In this document: positions 16,637 to 24,622 of the stretch, piece by piece
Numbering within the stretch: position 1 is the first letter of the stretch
How the letters are laid out: each line of letters starts with the position of its first letter
Source of the DNA: Rhodocyclaceae bacterium
GTDB taxonomy: Bacteria; Pseudomonadota; Gammaproteobacteria; Burkholderiales; Rhodocyclaceae
Length of the DNA stretch: 64,000 nucleotides
Reading direction: 5' to 3'
NCBI GenBank assembly: GCA_006218025.1
Contig: VBWA01000009.1
Span: 62,001 to 126,000, forward strand
Position numbers and translations under genes: made by a program
Notes under the pieces: model-generated
What the model saw: only the letters and a program-made list of their open reading frames with translations
Databases searched by the model: none
Told to the model about the DNA's origin: nothing

Positions 16637-18448
16637 ATGAGCAAGCCTGACAAGCGCACGGTGCCCGAGGGGCCGACCCGCATGACGCCGTCCGAAGCCT
16701 TCGTCGAGACCATGGTCGCCAATGGCGTCACCGATATGTTCGGCATCATGGGCTCGGCCTTCATGGACGCGATGGACATCTTCGCCCCGGCCGGCATCCG
16801 CCTGATCCCGGTGGTGCATGAGCAGGGCGCGGGCCACATGGCCGACGGCTATGCCCGCGTCTCGGGCCGCCATGGCGTGGTCATCGGCCAGAACGGCCCC
16901 GGCATCAGCAACTGCGTCACGGCGATTGCCGCCGCCTACTGGGCGCACAGCCCGGTGGTGCTCGTCACCCCCGAGACCGGCACCATGGGCATGGGCCTCG
17001 GCGGCTTCCAGGAAGCCAACCAGTTGCCGATGTTCCAGGAATTCACCAAGTACCAGGGCCATGTGAACAATCCCAAGCGCATGGCCGAGTTCACCGGCCG
17101 CTGCTTCGACCGCGCCATGAGCGAGATGGGCCCGGCCCAGCTCAACATCCCGCGCGACTATTTCTACGGCGACATCACCTGCGAGATCCCCAAACCCTTC
17201 CGCCTCGATCGCGGCCCCGGCGGCGAGCAGACGCTGAACGAAGCCGCCGAGCTGCTGGCCAGGGCCAAGTTCCCGGTGATCATTTCCGGCGGCGGCGTGG
17301 TCATGGCCGACGGCGTCGAGGAATGCAAGGCCCTGGCCGAGCGCCTCGGCGCGCCGGTGGTGAACAGCTACCTGCACAACGACTCCTTTCCCGCCAGCCA
17401 CCCGCTATGGTGCGGTCCGCTGGGTTACCAGGGCTCGAAGGCAGCGATGAAGCTGATGGCGCAGGCCGACGTGGTGGTGGCGCTGGGCTCCCGCCTCGGC
17501 CCCTTCGGCACGCTGCCGCAGCACGGCATGGACTACTGGCCCAAGGATGCCAAGATCATCCAGATCGACGCCGACAACACGATGCTGGGCCTGGTGAAGA
17601 AGATCTCGGTCGGCATCTGCGGCGACGCCAAGGCCGCCGCCGTCGCGCTGACGCAGCGCCTGGCCGGCCGCACGCTGGCCTGCGACGCGACCAAGGCCGA
17701 ACGGGCCGGCAAGATCAAGGCGGAGAAGGCAGCGTGGGAAAAGGAGCTCGACGACTGGACCCACGAGCGCGACCCCTTCAGCCTCGACATGATCGACGAA
17801 AACGGCAAGGAAAAGACCTTCAGCGGCGGCAGCTACCTGCACCCGCGCCAGGTGCTGCGCGAACTGGAAGAGGCCATGCCGCCCGACGTCATGGTGTCCA
17901 CCGACATCGGCAACATCAACTCGGTGGCCAACAGCTACCTGCGCTTCGAGAAGCCGCGCAGCATGTTCGCGGCGATGAGCTTCGGCAATTGCGGCTACGC
18001 CTTCCCCACCATCATCGGCGCCAAGGTCGCGGCGCCGCATCGTCCGGCGATTTCCTACGCCGGCGACGGCGCCTGGGGCATGAGCCTGATGGAAACCATG
18101 ACCTGCGTGCGCCACAACATCCCGGTGACGGCCGTGGTGTTCCACAACCGCCAGTGGGGCGCGGAGAAGAAGAACCAGGTGGACTTCTACAACCGCCGCT
18201 TCGTCGCCGGAGAACTCGACAACCAGAGCTTTGCCGGCATCGCCCGGGCGATGGGCGCCGAAGGCATCACGGTGGACAAGCTGGAAGACGTCGGGCCGGC
18301 GCTGAAGAAGGCCATCGACATGCAGATGAATCAGGGCAAGACCTGCATCGTCGAGATCATGTGTACCCGCGAACTGGGCGATCCCTTCCGCAGGGATGCG
18401 CTGTCGAAGCCGGTGAGGTTCCTGGAGAAGTACAAGGATTACGTTTGA
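16637..18448 (+). CDS. xsc: Sulfoacetaldehyde acetyltransferase Xsc
   Basis: Thiamine-diphosphate enzyme of 603 aa that converts sulfoacetaldehyde and phosphate to acetyl phosphate and sulfite, the desulfonation step of C2-sulfonate catabolism. The three-domain ThDP fold is visible: an N-terminal Pyr domain with Glu in VVHEQGAGHMADGYARV, a central domain near 200-340, and a C-terminal PP domain with the ThDP motif beginning GDGAWGMSLMETMTCVRHN near residue 476. Xsc-typical strings include FGIMGSAFMDAMDIF and NRQWGAEKKNQVDFYN. The ATG at 16637 has an AGGAG sequence eight bases upstream; a longer in-frame start at 16586 lacks one and overlaps the putative operator. A terminator follows. It is a single-gene unit. 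No phosphotransacetylase or sulfite dehydrogenase gene is adjacent. Confidence 0.96.
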   Translation: MSKPDKRTVPEGPTRMTPSEAFVETMVANGVTDMFGIMGSAFMDAMDIFAPAGIRLIPVVHEQGAGHMADGYARVSGRHGVVIGQNGPGISNCVTAIAAAYWAHSPVVLVTPETGTMGMGLGGFQEANQLPMFQEFTKYQGHVNNPKRMAEFTGRCFDRAMSEMGPAQLNIPRDYFYGDITCEIPKPFRLDRGPGGEQTLNEAAELLARAKFPVIISGGGVVMADGVEECKALAERLGAPVVNSYLHNDSFPASHPLWCGPLGYQGSKAAMKLMAQADVVVALGSRLGPFGTLPQHGMDYWPKDAKIIQIDADNTMLGLVKKISVGICGDAKAAAVALTQRLAGRTLACDATKAERAGKIKAEKAAWEKELDDWTHERDPFSLDMIDENGKEKTFSGGSYLHPRQVLRELEEAMPPDVMVSTDIGNINSVANSYLRFEKPRSMFAAMSFGNCGYAFPTIIGAKVAAPHRPAISYAGDGAWGMSLMETMTCVRHNIPVTAVVFHNRQWGAEKKNQVDFYNRRFVAGELDNQSFAGIARAMGAEGITVDKLEDVGPALKKAIDMQMNQGKTCIVEIMCTRELGDPFRRDALSKPVRFLEKYKDYV

Positions 18449-18473
18449 GTAATCAGCCCTAGTACAGACAAGC

Positions 18474-18504
18474 AAAGGCCCGCGCAATGCGGGCTTTTGT
18501 TTTG
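18474..18504 (+). terminator. Rho-independent terminator after xsc
   Basis: GCCCGC (18478-18483) and GCGGGC (18489-18494) form a hairpin with loop GCAAT, followed by a T-rich tail TTTTGTTTTG. Confidence 0.85.
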
Positions 18505-18912
18505 TCGACTATAAGAATTAGTACGCTGATCACGCGGCGGCCAAATGACCGAACCGGACATCGCGGTGGGTGAGCAAGTCTTTCGGCGCAAGCCAGCAAG
18601 TTCCTACCACACCTTTCAGACATCAGTTGCACTGCGCAACTCGGCAAACAGCCGGTTCGATTCACGTAGCCCGCTCAGCGTTAATTTTTAGCGATCGACT
18701 AGATACCTCCGACGAGACTGCCAGAGTGTTGATAGCAACAAATGTGTGTAGCGTAGGCGAGCCCCGCCTTGTGACCAATATTCAGCGTGCCAAATCGTTA
18801 AGCGAATTAAATCGCATAGTATGATCGTTGGTAGCCGATACTCGATCCCATACGCTTACGGCTTAACAGTACCGTCTCCGATCCTGAAGACCGTTGGTGG
18901 AGGGTATGTCCT
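18505..18912. other. Intergenic left edge of the AT-richer island
   Basis: About 400 bases with no convincing coding sequence. Composition shifts here from GC-rich to near-balanced, which marks the left boundary of the accessory region. A short string GGTTCGATTC resembles a tRNA T-loop, but no cloverleaf can be built around it. No transposase or integrase remnant was recognised. Confidence 0.5.
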
Positions 18913-18993
18913 ATGGATTTCGGCGCGGATAATATCGGAGCGACGCTTGCAGTAGGTGCTATTGCCAATAAAGGCGCAGATTTCATCGAATAG
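18913..18993 (+). CDS. Possible 26-residue leader peptide
   Basis: A 26-codon frame begins with ATG at 18913, has a strong Shine-Dalgarno sequence GGAGGG at 18899-18904 and ends with TAG at 18991. It lies in the same reading frame as the 1499-aa gene that starts three codons later at 19003, and that gene has no good ribosome-binding site of its own. It may be a translational-coupling leader, or the true N-terminus interrupted by one amber codon. The peptide itself resembles nothing I recognise. Confidence 0.35.
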   Translation: MDFGADNIGATLAVGAIANKGADFIE

Positions 18994-19002
18994 TCAACCA
19001 CT

Positions 19003-22000
19003 ATGAAATCCTATCGGTTACCAAAGAGATATGACGAACATGAATGGTTACAGCAACGCCATTTTGTGACGTCCAGCATGATCGGTGTGCGCGAGTTCGA
19101 GCTTGACTTTTCGGACTGCGAGTGGGTTGACCTGCAGCCGCTTGTTGATTTGTTCCTCGCCTGTGGCGCGATCCTCCGAAACAGCAGCTCACTGCGCTTA
19201 CTGTTTAGTGGCGATGGCCTTTCCCCCACTGGCCGTGTACTTCGCTTCCTTAGAGATACAGGCTTTCTGGAAGCACTCAATAGCCTCGCGCTCGAATCAC
19301 AAGGTTCAGTTACCTACGCTCTGGGATCGAAACAGATCGAAGCAGCCGGCTTCGTTGAGCTTCTTACGACTACTGAGCTCGCTAAGCGAGTTCTAGATAC
19401 AACGACGATTGTTCCTTGCTTGCTGCAAGACGCTAGTCAACTCACCACCAGAGATGATGTATTTGACTACTGCAGAAAGCTACGCGAAAAATATACACAG
19501 AAGAACCGACTGTTAGCTCTACGTGTCCCCACGCCATTGGCGCAAGAGCTAAAACTGTTCTTCAACAGCATGCTTCCCGAACTTGTCGATAACGTTCGCT
19601 TGCACAAGCCCTCTCACCATAGTGCCCAACTGTTCGCGCTCTTTATTCGACTGCGCCGACGAGAGGAACGGACTCTTGGTGTGCAACGCATCGCCGAGTC
19701 CTCCATCATAAGATCAACCAAGTTCCAAACCGCGACGGCACACTTCTGGCAGCACGATACGGTTGAAATTTCATTCGCCGACGCTGGTCCCAGCATCCAG
19801 CAAACCTACGCTTCGTCTTGGCAGCAGACCGACATCAGCAATAAGAAGAAGATTCAACGGCTTCCCACCGGGATACGACTGGACGGCAAGAACGCCGACT
19901 TCACCATATTAAAGAGTGTTCTTACAAAAAATATTTCGCGCCTTGAAGAACATGAAAGAAGTATTCAGGGACTTCCGCTCCATGCAACTGGACTCAACTC
20001 GATCCGAAGATCACTGTTTGGGACAAATTGCGCGTTCGCAGTTCGAAGCGGGCGAAACTACATGATCGCTTTACCTTCCATAGTAAGACACCTAGATGAT
20101 CCGGCGTTTCCTGTCGCAGTTAAGCTCGGCGGCCAGTTTGACTACTCGCCAGGCGTACAGTATCTCTTTCGACTGGCCCCGCTTTGGGAACGCCCTCTGA
20201 GTAGCTGGAAAGATGGATTGCCCAAGGGCGGGCTCGAAAAGGCCGCCGACTGGTGGGTAACCCCTAGAACCGAACTTTTCGAACGAGTCCATCTGGTTTC
20301 AAGTTTTGTCATTCCCGATGGACTGCATAAGGGTGACGTGGTCGTATGCAGAGCCCACCACTTGATTTCGAAACGAGAACTAGTCAAGTACTTGAGAGAC
20401 CTAGCAGTTGCAGGAGTGAATTTGGTCTTTACGGAAATGCCGTCGGCATTTGCTCTTCGAACTTTTAATTACTTGTCTATTCTGTCGGCCGAGATGCATT
20501 TGGTCGTTCCAATAGTTACCTCTAGCTTGCGCGTCGCGATAGTTGCACCGAATTCTAACGAAGCCATCCGAAGCTTTGTCGACGGTGAGCCGAGCAATTC
20601 CTCCTATTGGTGGGAAGATGAAGGTGCGCCAATTCGAACCGTTCGCGACCTCTTCTTGGTGACACGGCAAAGAGATTCGCAGATATTTTGGAATTCAGTC
20701 TTGGCGTCAGATGGCGCTTTTGTCAACGAGCCGGTTAGGTGGTCTCAAGACGCCATTCTGTGTGGTGGATATCTTCTGCTTGATGTCGCGCTGCGAAATC
20801 CAGATTTGCGAAAGCTAATCCGTAGACGATTGACTATGTTGCTCGAGCAACTTGGTATCGACGCTCTCGTCCCATCATCAGATAGGCTCCGAAAGCTTTG
20901 CTCTGAGGTAGCGAGGGAGTTGGGTGAAACTTTCACTGGACAGAAACGATACGCAGTCGTCGGAAGCATAAAGGTTTCGGGGCGAACACTCGCCCGCGCC
21001 GAGCCTCGGAGCCGATCTGGTAGCACCCCTATTCACGTTTCGCTATTTTCCTATCCCCTGCACCTGATCGCCAAGTCGAAGACCGCAGCTCCACTATCTG
21101 GAAACGATCTCGCCATGCGAGCGTTTGATTGGACCGAATCAATCCTGCCGAGAGACGATTGGAAATGGGAAGACGTTGAAAAATCTGTCGCCATCACTCG
21201 CAAGGGCAATACAGAAGAGGTAACCAGAAAGCCTGGCACACCATTCTCGGTCCAGTGTAAACAGAAATCCTCCGAATCATTTCCGGTTTGGCAGCGGCAC
21301 GCGCTTCTTGAGCTTGGACACTTTAGCTATGGGCCGCATCATTACTTTCTTTGGATCGATTTGCGACGCTTTATTCTTGAGCGAAGCCCCGACTGCCAGG
21401 AAATGCTGTTGGATATGCTGTCGGCCCTGAACGCTTGGTCTCCGGATTGGATCTTCTACGAACCGCACGAGACAGCCGAGTTGCTAGTGGATGCTCTTTG
21501 TGAGGTCTCAGCCGACAACCAGATCGGGACAATCGAACGGCAGCGCACCTGGCCAATTGGGCAGGCCGACACCCTCGCCGCGCTCAGGATGAAGACGGCT
21601 GAAATAGGCAAAGAGACAGGATGGCGTACTGCTGTATTTATTGATGATGGTATGGTCACCGGATGTGCAATTAGAAACGCAAAGGCCAAATTGCACGACC
21701 TAGGCTTTGATACCGTGCACAGTCTTGTGGTCCTGGATCGCGACAGCTCCGTTAGAAGAATTCTCAGCGGATTCCGCGGCACGGGAGACCATTTCGCGTG
21801 GTGGAGTCTCTTCGTGGGCCCGGCTGGGAGCGCGAATTCATGCCGTATTTGCCGTGGCGTTGAGATAGTACGCTCAATTGCAGCACAGACCGGTGCCCCG
21901 TCACTGAAAGCCGTATTGAACTATTGGGCGGATGTCTGGACCGAAAGAGACAATTTGGACCGATTCGGTGCTGCAATAGAGAGTAAAAGTTTACAAGGCA

Positions 22001-23502
22001 CCATACGTAAAAAGCATGGCGATTTGAATGTGCGAGAACTGGTCTTGCATACGTCTGAGGCAGTTTGCGCATGGTCGATCGACGTTGCTACCCGACTGGG
22101 ACTACCGGGGTTTCTTCTTGAAGGACCAGCGGGTACCCATGACGTGGGCAATGCTTCAGCAGAATGCCTAGCCGCGGTGCTGTTACACAGCTGGGATGAT
22201 CTTTCCGACACGTACAAGGGCGTTCTACTAGATAGATTGATTGATGAGCTATGGCAAGAGCCTAGGACTGCTGCCCGAGCGTTGCTCTCAGTGGCGATGC
22301 TCTCTTTAACCCACACTGAGTCTCGAGCTCTGCTCACGCGCTTAACGAACAAGATTCGAAAGCACGGCCTCCCAGATTTGGTTACGACGGTATTTTGTTA
22401 CTCCATCGTCCACCGTGTTGCCAGCGATCACCATGAGGCCGAAGCACGACTTTATTCTTGGGAGAGGATGATCAATGAAGGTCGTAACTCCGAGGAAAAA
22501 GTTGCGATCAGGCGAACAAACACACTTGTCGCTGCATTGGCTGCTGCCGACCATAGACGACGCCCAGAAAGGTTTGCTTTGCAGATTCTCGGACTTCCGG
22601 GGCGAGGAACCGTGCACGAGCACCTTTATCATTTGCTGACATTCGTCCGCACCGCCGAACGGTCAAACGTAGAAATCGTTGAAGCACTGGCCCTAATTAG
22701 GGCTTACTTGGAACCGATTCGCGCAAGCGTTTCACAACATAAGTCTCTGTTTGAGGTTGCTCACCTTGACGAGCCACTCGAAAAAGCTTTTTCCGACTTC
22801 GACGCAATCTTCGACCATTCATATGGGGGCAGAATCGATTACGTTACTGAACTTATGCATCGCCTCGAATGCCTCCTCAAAACTAGCTACAAGGGTCTTC
22901 GAAATGTTAGGCAAGTCCTAAGCGCCGAGTACGTTCACTATCTACCGTACGTCGTTAGACTAGCCATCAAGGACATTGTCACGAAACGCCAATGGACTTC
23001 TGAGACTCTGTCAGCAGGAAAAAAAGCAACTGAAGCTCTAACAGAGGGAGACTTTGAGGTGATGTCCCCGCTTACAGATGAAGAGCGGGAACTGTTCGGG
23101 TCGTTTCCACCTGCGGACGGCGCCCGCGAAGACTGCATCGCACGCATGCACAGGAAAGACGTCGCGATCGTCGGGCGCGCAATCGCTTGGCAGGTAATAC
23201 GTGACTGTCTATCAGATGTTAAACATCCAAAGAAAGCGAATCATAGCCTAGACAACAGACGCGGCTGCTATATGAGGATTACCTTTTCCTCGGCGAATGA
23301 TGAGCGCAAGCGGCCATGTGTGACGGTCGCATTTGAAACGGTAACAACGAGAGAGGGATACCAGCGTTCATTTTCCAATACTTGGTCAATCGTAAGCGCA
23401 CTTATGCAGGAAGCCGGTGGGAGCGTCAACGAAGTATTCAATCAAGGGATTTTGCGTAGAGAACTAACATTTCCGGCGCATCGCGTTCGCCAAGGAGGTT
23501 GA
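19003..23502 (+). CDS. STAS-like/GHKL ATPase/phosphoribosyltransferase giant protein, candidate defence sensor
   Basis: A 1499-aa protein that I cannot assign to a named family. Residues about 27-90 look STAS-like (FELDFSDCEWVDLQPLVDLF). Residues about 185-350 carry GHKL (histidine-kinase/Hsp90-type) ATPase features: an N-box-like ELVDN near 194, a G1-like FADAGPSI near 258 and a G2-like ATGLNSI near 328. No DHp-type phosphoacceptor His helix was noticed. Near residue 878, VFIDDGMVTGCAIRNA is a classic phosphoribosyltransferase PRPP-binding motif, preceded by the matching fold segment DWIFYEPHETAELLVDAL. A CRIC Cys pair follows near 950, and the C-terminal 450 residues are mostly helical. The gene reads straight into a receiver-TIR-like gene whose Shine-Dalgarno sequence lies inside this gene's end. 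The fold calls are by eye; a role in antiviral signalling is inference from domain company and AT-richer composition. Confidence 0.6.
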   Translation: MKSYRLPKRYDEHEWLQQRHFVTSSMIGVREFELDFSDCEWVDLQPLVDLFLACGAILRNSSSLRLLFSGDGLSPTGRVLRFLRDTGFLEALNSLALESQGSVTYALGSKQIEAAGFVELLTTTELAKRVLDTTTIVPCLLQDASQLTTRDDVFDYCRKLREKYTQKNRLLALRVPTPLAQELKLFFNSMLPELVDNVRLHKPSHHSAQLFALFIRLRRREERTLGVQRIAESSIIRSTKFQTATAHFWQHDTVEISFADAGPSIQQTYASSWQQTDISNKKKIQRLPTGIRLDGKNADFTILKSVLTKNISRLEEHERSIQGLPLHATGLNSIRRSLFGTNCAFAVRSGRNYMIALPSIVRHLDDPAFPVAVKLGGQFDYSPGVQYLFRLAPLWERPLSSWKDGLPKGGLEKAADWWVTPRTELFERVHLVSSFVIPDGLHKGDVVVCRAHHLISKRELVKYLRDLAVAGVNLVFTEMPSAFALRTFNYLSILSAEMHLVVPIVTSSLRVAIVAPNSNEAIRSFVDGEPSNSSYWWEDEGAPIRTVRDLFLVTRQRDSQIFWNSVLASDGAFVNEPVRWSQDAILCGGYLLLDVALRNPDLRKLIRRRLTMLLEQLGIDALVPSSDRLRKLCSEVARELGETFTGQKRYAVVGSIKVSGRTLARAEPRSRSGSTPIHVSLFSYPLHLIAKSKTAAPLSGNDLAMRAFDWTESILPRDDWKWEDVEKSVAITRKGNTEEVTRKPGTPFSVQCKQKSSESFPVWQRHALLELGHFSYGPHHYFLWIDLRRFILERSPDCQEMLLDMLSALNAWSPDWIFYEPHETAELLVDALCEVSADNQIGTIERQRTWPIGQADTLAALRMKTAEIGKETGWRTAVFIDDGMVTGCAIRNAKAKLHDLGFDTVHSLVVLDRDSSVRRILSGFRGTGDHFAWWSLFVGPAGSANSCRICRGVEIVRSIAAQTGAPSLKAVLNYWADVWTERDNLDRFGAAIESKSLQGTIRKKHGDLNVRELVLHTSEAVCAWSIDVATRLGLPGFLLEGPAGTHDVGNASAECLAAVLLHSWDDLSDTYKGVLLDRLIDELWQEPRTAARALLSVAMLSLTHTESRALLTRLTNKIRKHGLPDLVTTVFCYSIVHRVASDHHEAEARLYSWERMINEGRNSEEKVAIRRTNTLVAALAAADHRRRPERFALQILGLPGRGTVHEHLYHLLTFVRTAERSNVEIVEALALIRAYLEPIRASVSQHKSLFEVAHLDEPLEKAFSDFDAIFDHSYGGRIDYVTELMHRLECLLKTSYKGLRNVRQVLSAEYVHYLPYVVRLAIKDIVTKRQWTSETLSAGKKATEALTEGDFEVMSPLTDEERELFGSFPPADGAREDCIARMHRKDVAIVGRAIAWQVIRDCLSDVKHPKKANHSLDNRRGCYMRITFSSANDERKRPCVTVAFETVTTREGYQRSFSNTWSIVSALMQEAGGSVNEVFNQGILRRELTFPAHRVRQGG

Positions 23503-23503
23503 G

Positions 23504-24445
23504 ATGGCATTGCCACCTACAAGAGGTCACGTACTAGTATGCGATGACAATCAAAAGAACTATGAAAAGCTCAAGAAATATCTAGAGAGTGAGGGATTTG
23601 TTTGCGGGGAGAGAGTTTCTACGGAAACAGAACTTAGGCAGGCACTTACTATCGCCGAGTCAAGCAGGACGTGGTATCAGTTTGTCATGCTAGATATGGA
23701 CTTAAGCTTTAGCGATGAGCCAAAAGCAACTGGTCTTAGTGTCTATCATAGCGTTCTGCCTGACTTCCCAAATGAGACATACATAATTTATTCGTCACAT
23801 GACGCCGACGAGTACCGGGCTGAAATCAATCGGCTTATGTATAGGGATGTCAAATTCGTTCTGTTAGATCAACTATTGAAAGAACGCAATATTCGGTTGC
23901 ATCTATCCGGATTGATTTCGAATTCAAACGCCCAGCGCGTATTCCTCGTTCACGGGCGCAATCATACTTTGAGAGACAAGGTACATCGACTACTCACTGT
24001 CGGATTCGGTTTGGAAGTGGTTGGATGGGAAGATGCCCGTGAGCGAGTAAAGACAGCACGCCCATACATCTACGAAATCGTAATGGCTGGAATCGAGATG
24101 TCACACTTGACCCTTGTGCTGTTTTCCGATGATGAACAGGTGGAACTTAGGGGAAAATTCAAGTCAAGTACTGAAAAGGGCGACAAACGCGAGAGGCGGC
24201 AGGCGCGCGCCAACGTCTTTATCGAAGCTGGCTATGCTATGGGAGTCCGACCTCGCAGGACCCTGTTCCTAGAATGGCCCGAAAGCTCAAGGGCGACTTT
24301 TGAGGCCCCGAGCGATTTTGCCGGAATGCATTCCATTAGATTCGACGAAAGCGCAGGCAAGAGAGATGTCTTGCGTCGTCGCCTCGAGTCTGCACGTTGT
24401 TTGCTCAAGATGAAATCGAACTGGGACACCATACCCCTGAGTTAG
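23504..24445 (+). CDS. Receiver domain fused to TIR-like nucleotide-binding domain, candidate effector
   Basis: A 313-aa two-domain protein. Residues 8-130 resemble a response-regulator receiver: acidic pair Asp14-Asp15, probable phosphoacceptor Asp64 in FVMLDMDL and Ser97/Ser98 in IIYSSHD. The usual C-terminal Lys seems replaced (VKFVLLDQ). Residues 146-305 match the predicted nucleotide-binding TIR-like family seen in CAP12-type effectors: VFLVHGRN at 146, then ARANVFIEAGYAMG with Glu241 and LFLEWPE. Such domains often degrade NAD. The ATG follows a strong AAGGAGG sequence within the end of the upstream gene, one base after its stop, so the two proteins should be made together. By analogy with defensive two-component systems, the upstream GHKL protein may activate the receiver and thereby the effector. 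This is inference. Confidence 0.65.
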   Translation: MALPPTRGHVLVCDDNQKNYEKLKKYLESEGFVCGERVSTETELRQALTIAESSRTWYQFVMLDMDLSFSDEPKATGLSVYHSVLPDFPNETYIIYSSHDADEYRAEINRLMYRDVKFVLLDQLLKERNIRLHLSGLISNSNAQRVFLVHGRNHTLRDKVHRLLTVGFGLEVVGWEDARERVKTARPYIYEIVMAGIEMSHLTLVLFSDDEQVELRGKFKSSTEKGDKRERRQARANVFIEAGYAMGVRPRRTLFLEWPESSRATFEAPSDFAGMHSIRFDESAGKRDVLRRRLESARCLLKMKSNWDTIPLS

Positions 24446-24622
24446 CGGTGCCCGTTGGGTACTCTGAGGCGGGTCGCAGCCAGAACAGGCGTGTGTCGGA
24501 TTGGTTCGCCTCGACGGGTCCAGTCAATTGGCTGTGCGAAATTTATAGTCGTCTTCTCGGCCTAGTAGCGTCGTATTCGTCCTGTTTTTGCCGCCCAACA
24601 GGGCCGCTTTCCCGCGTATCTT

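Noticed and set aside
18640-18675. GGTTCGATTC string resembling a tRNA T-loop at the island edge
   Set aside because: The flanking bases do not pair as a T-stem and no acceptor, D or anticodon arm can be drawn.
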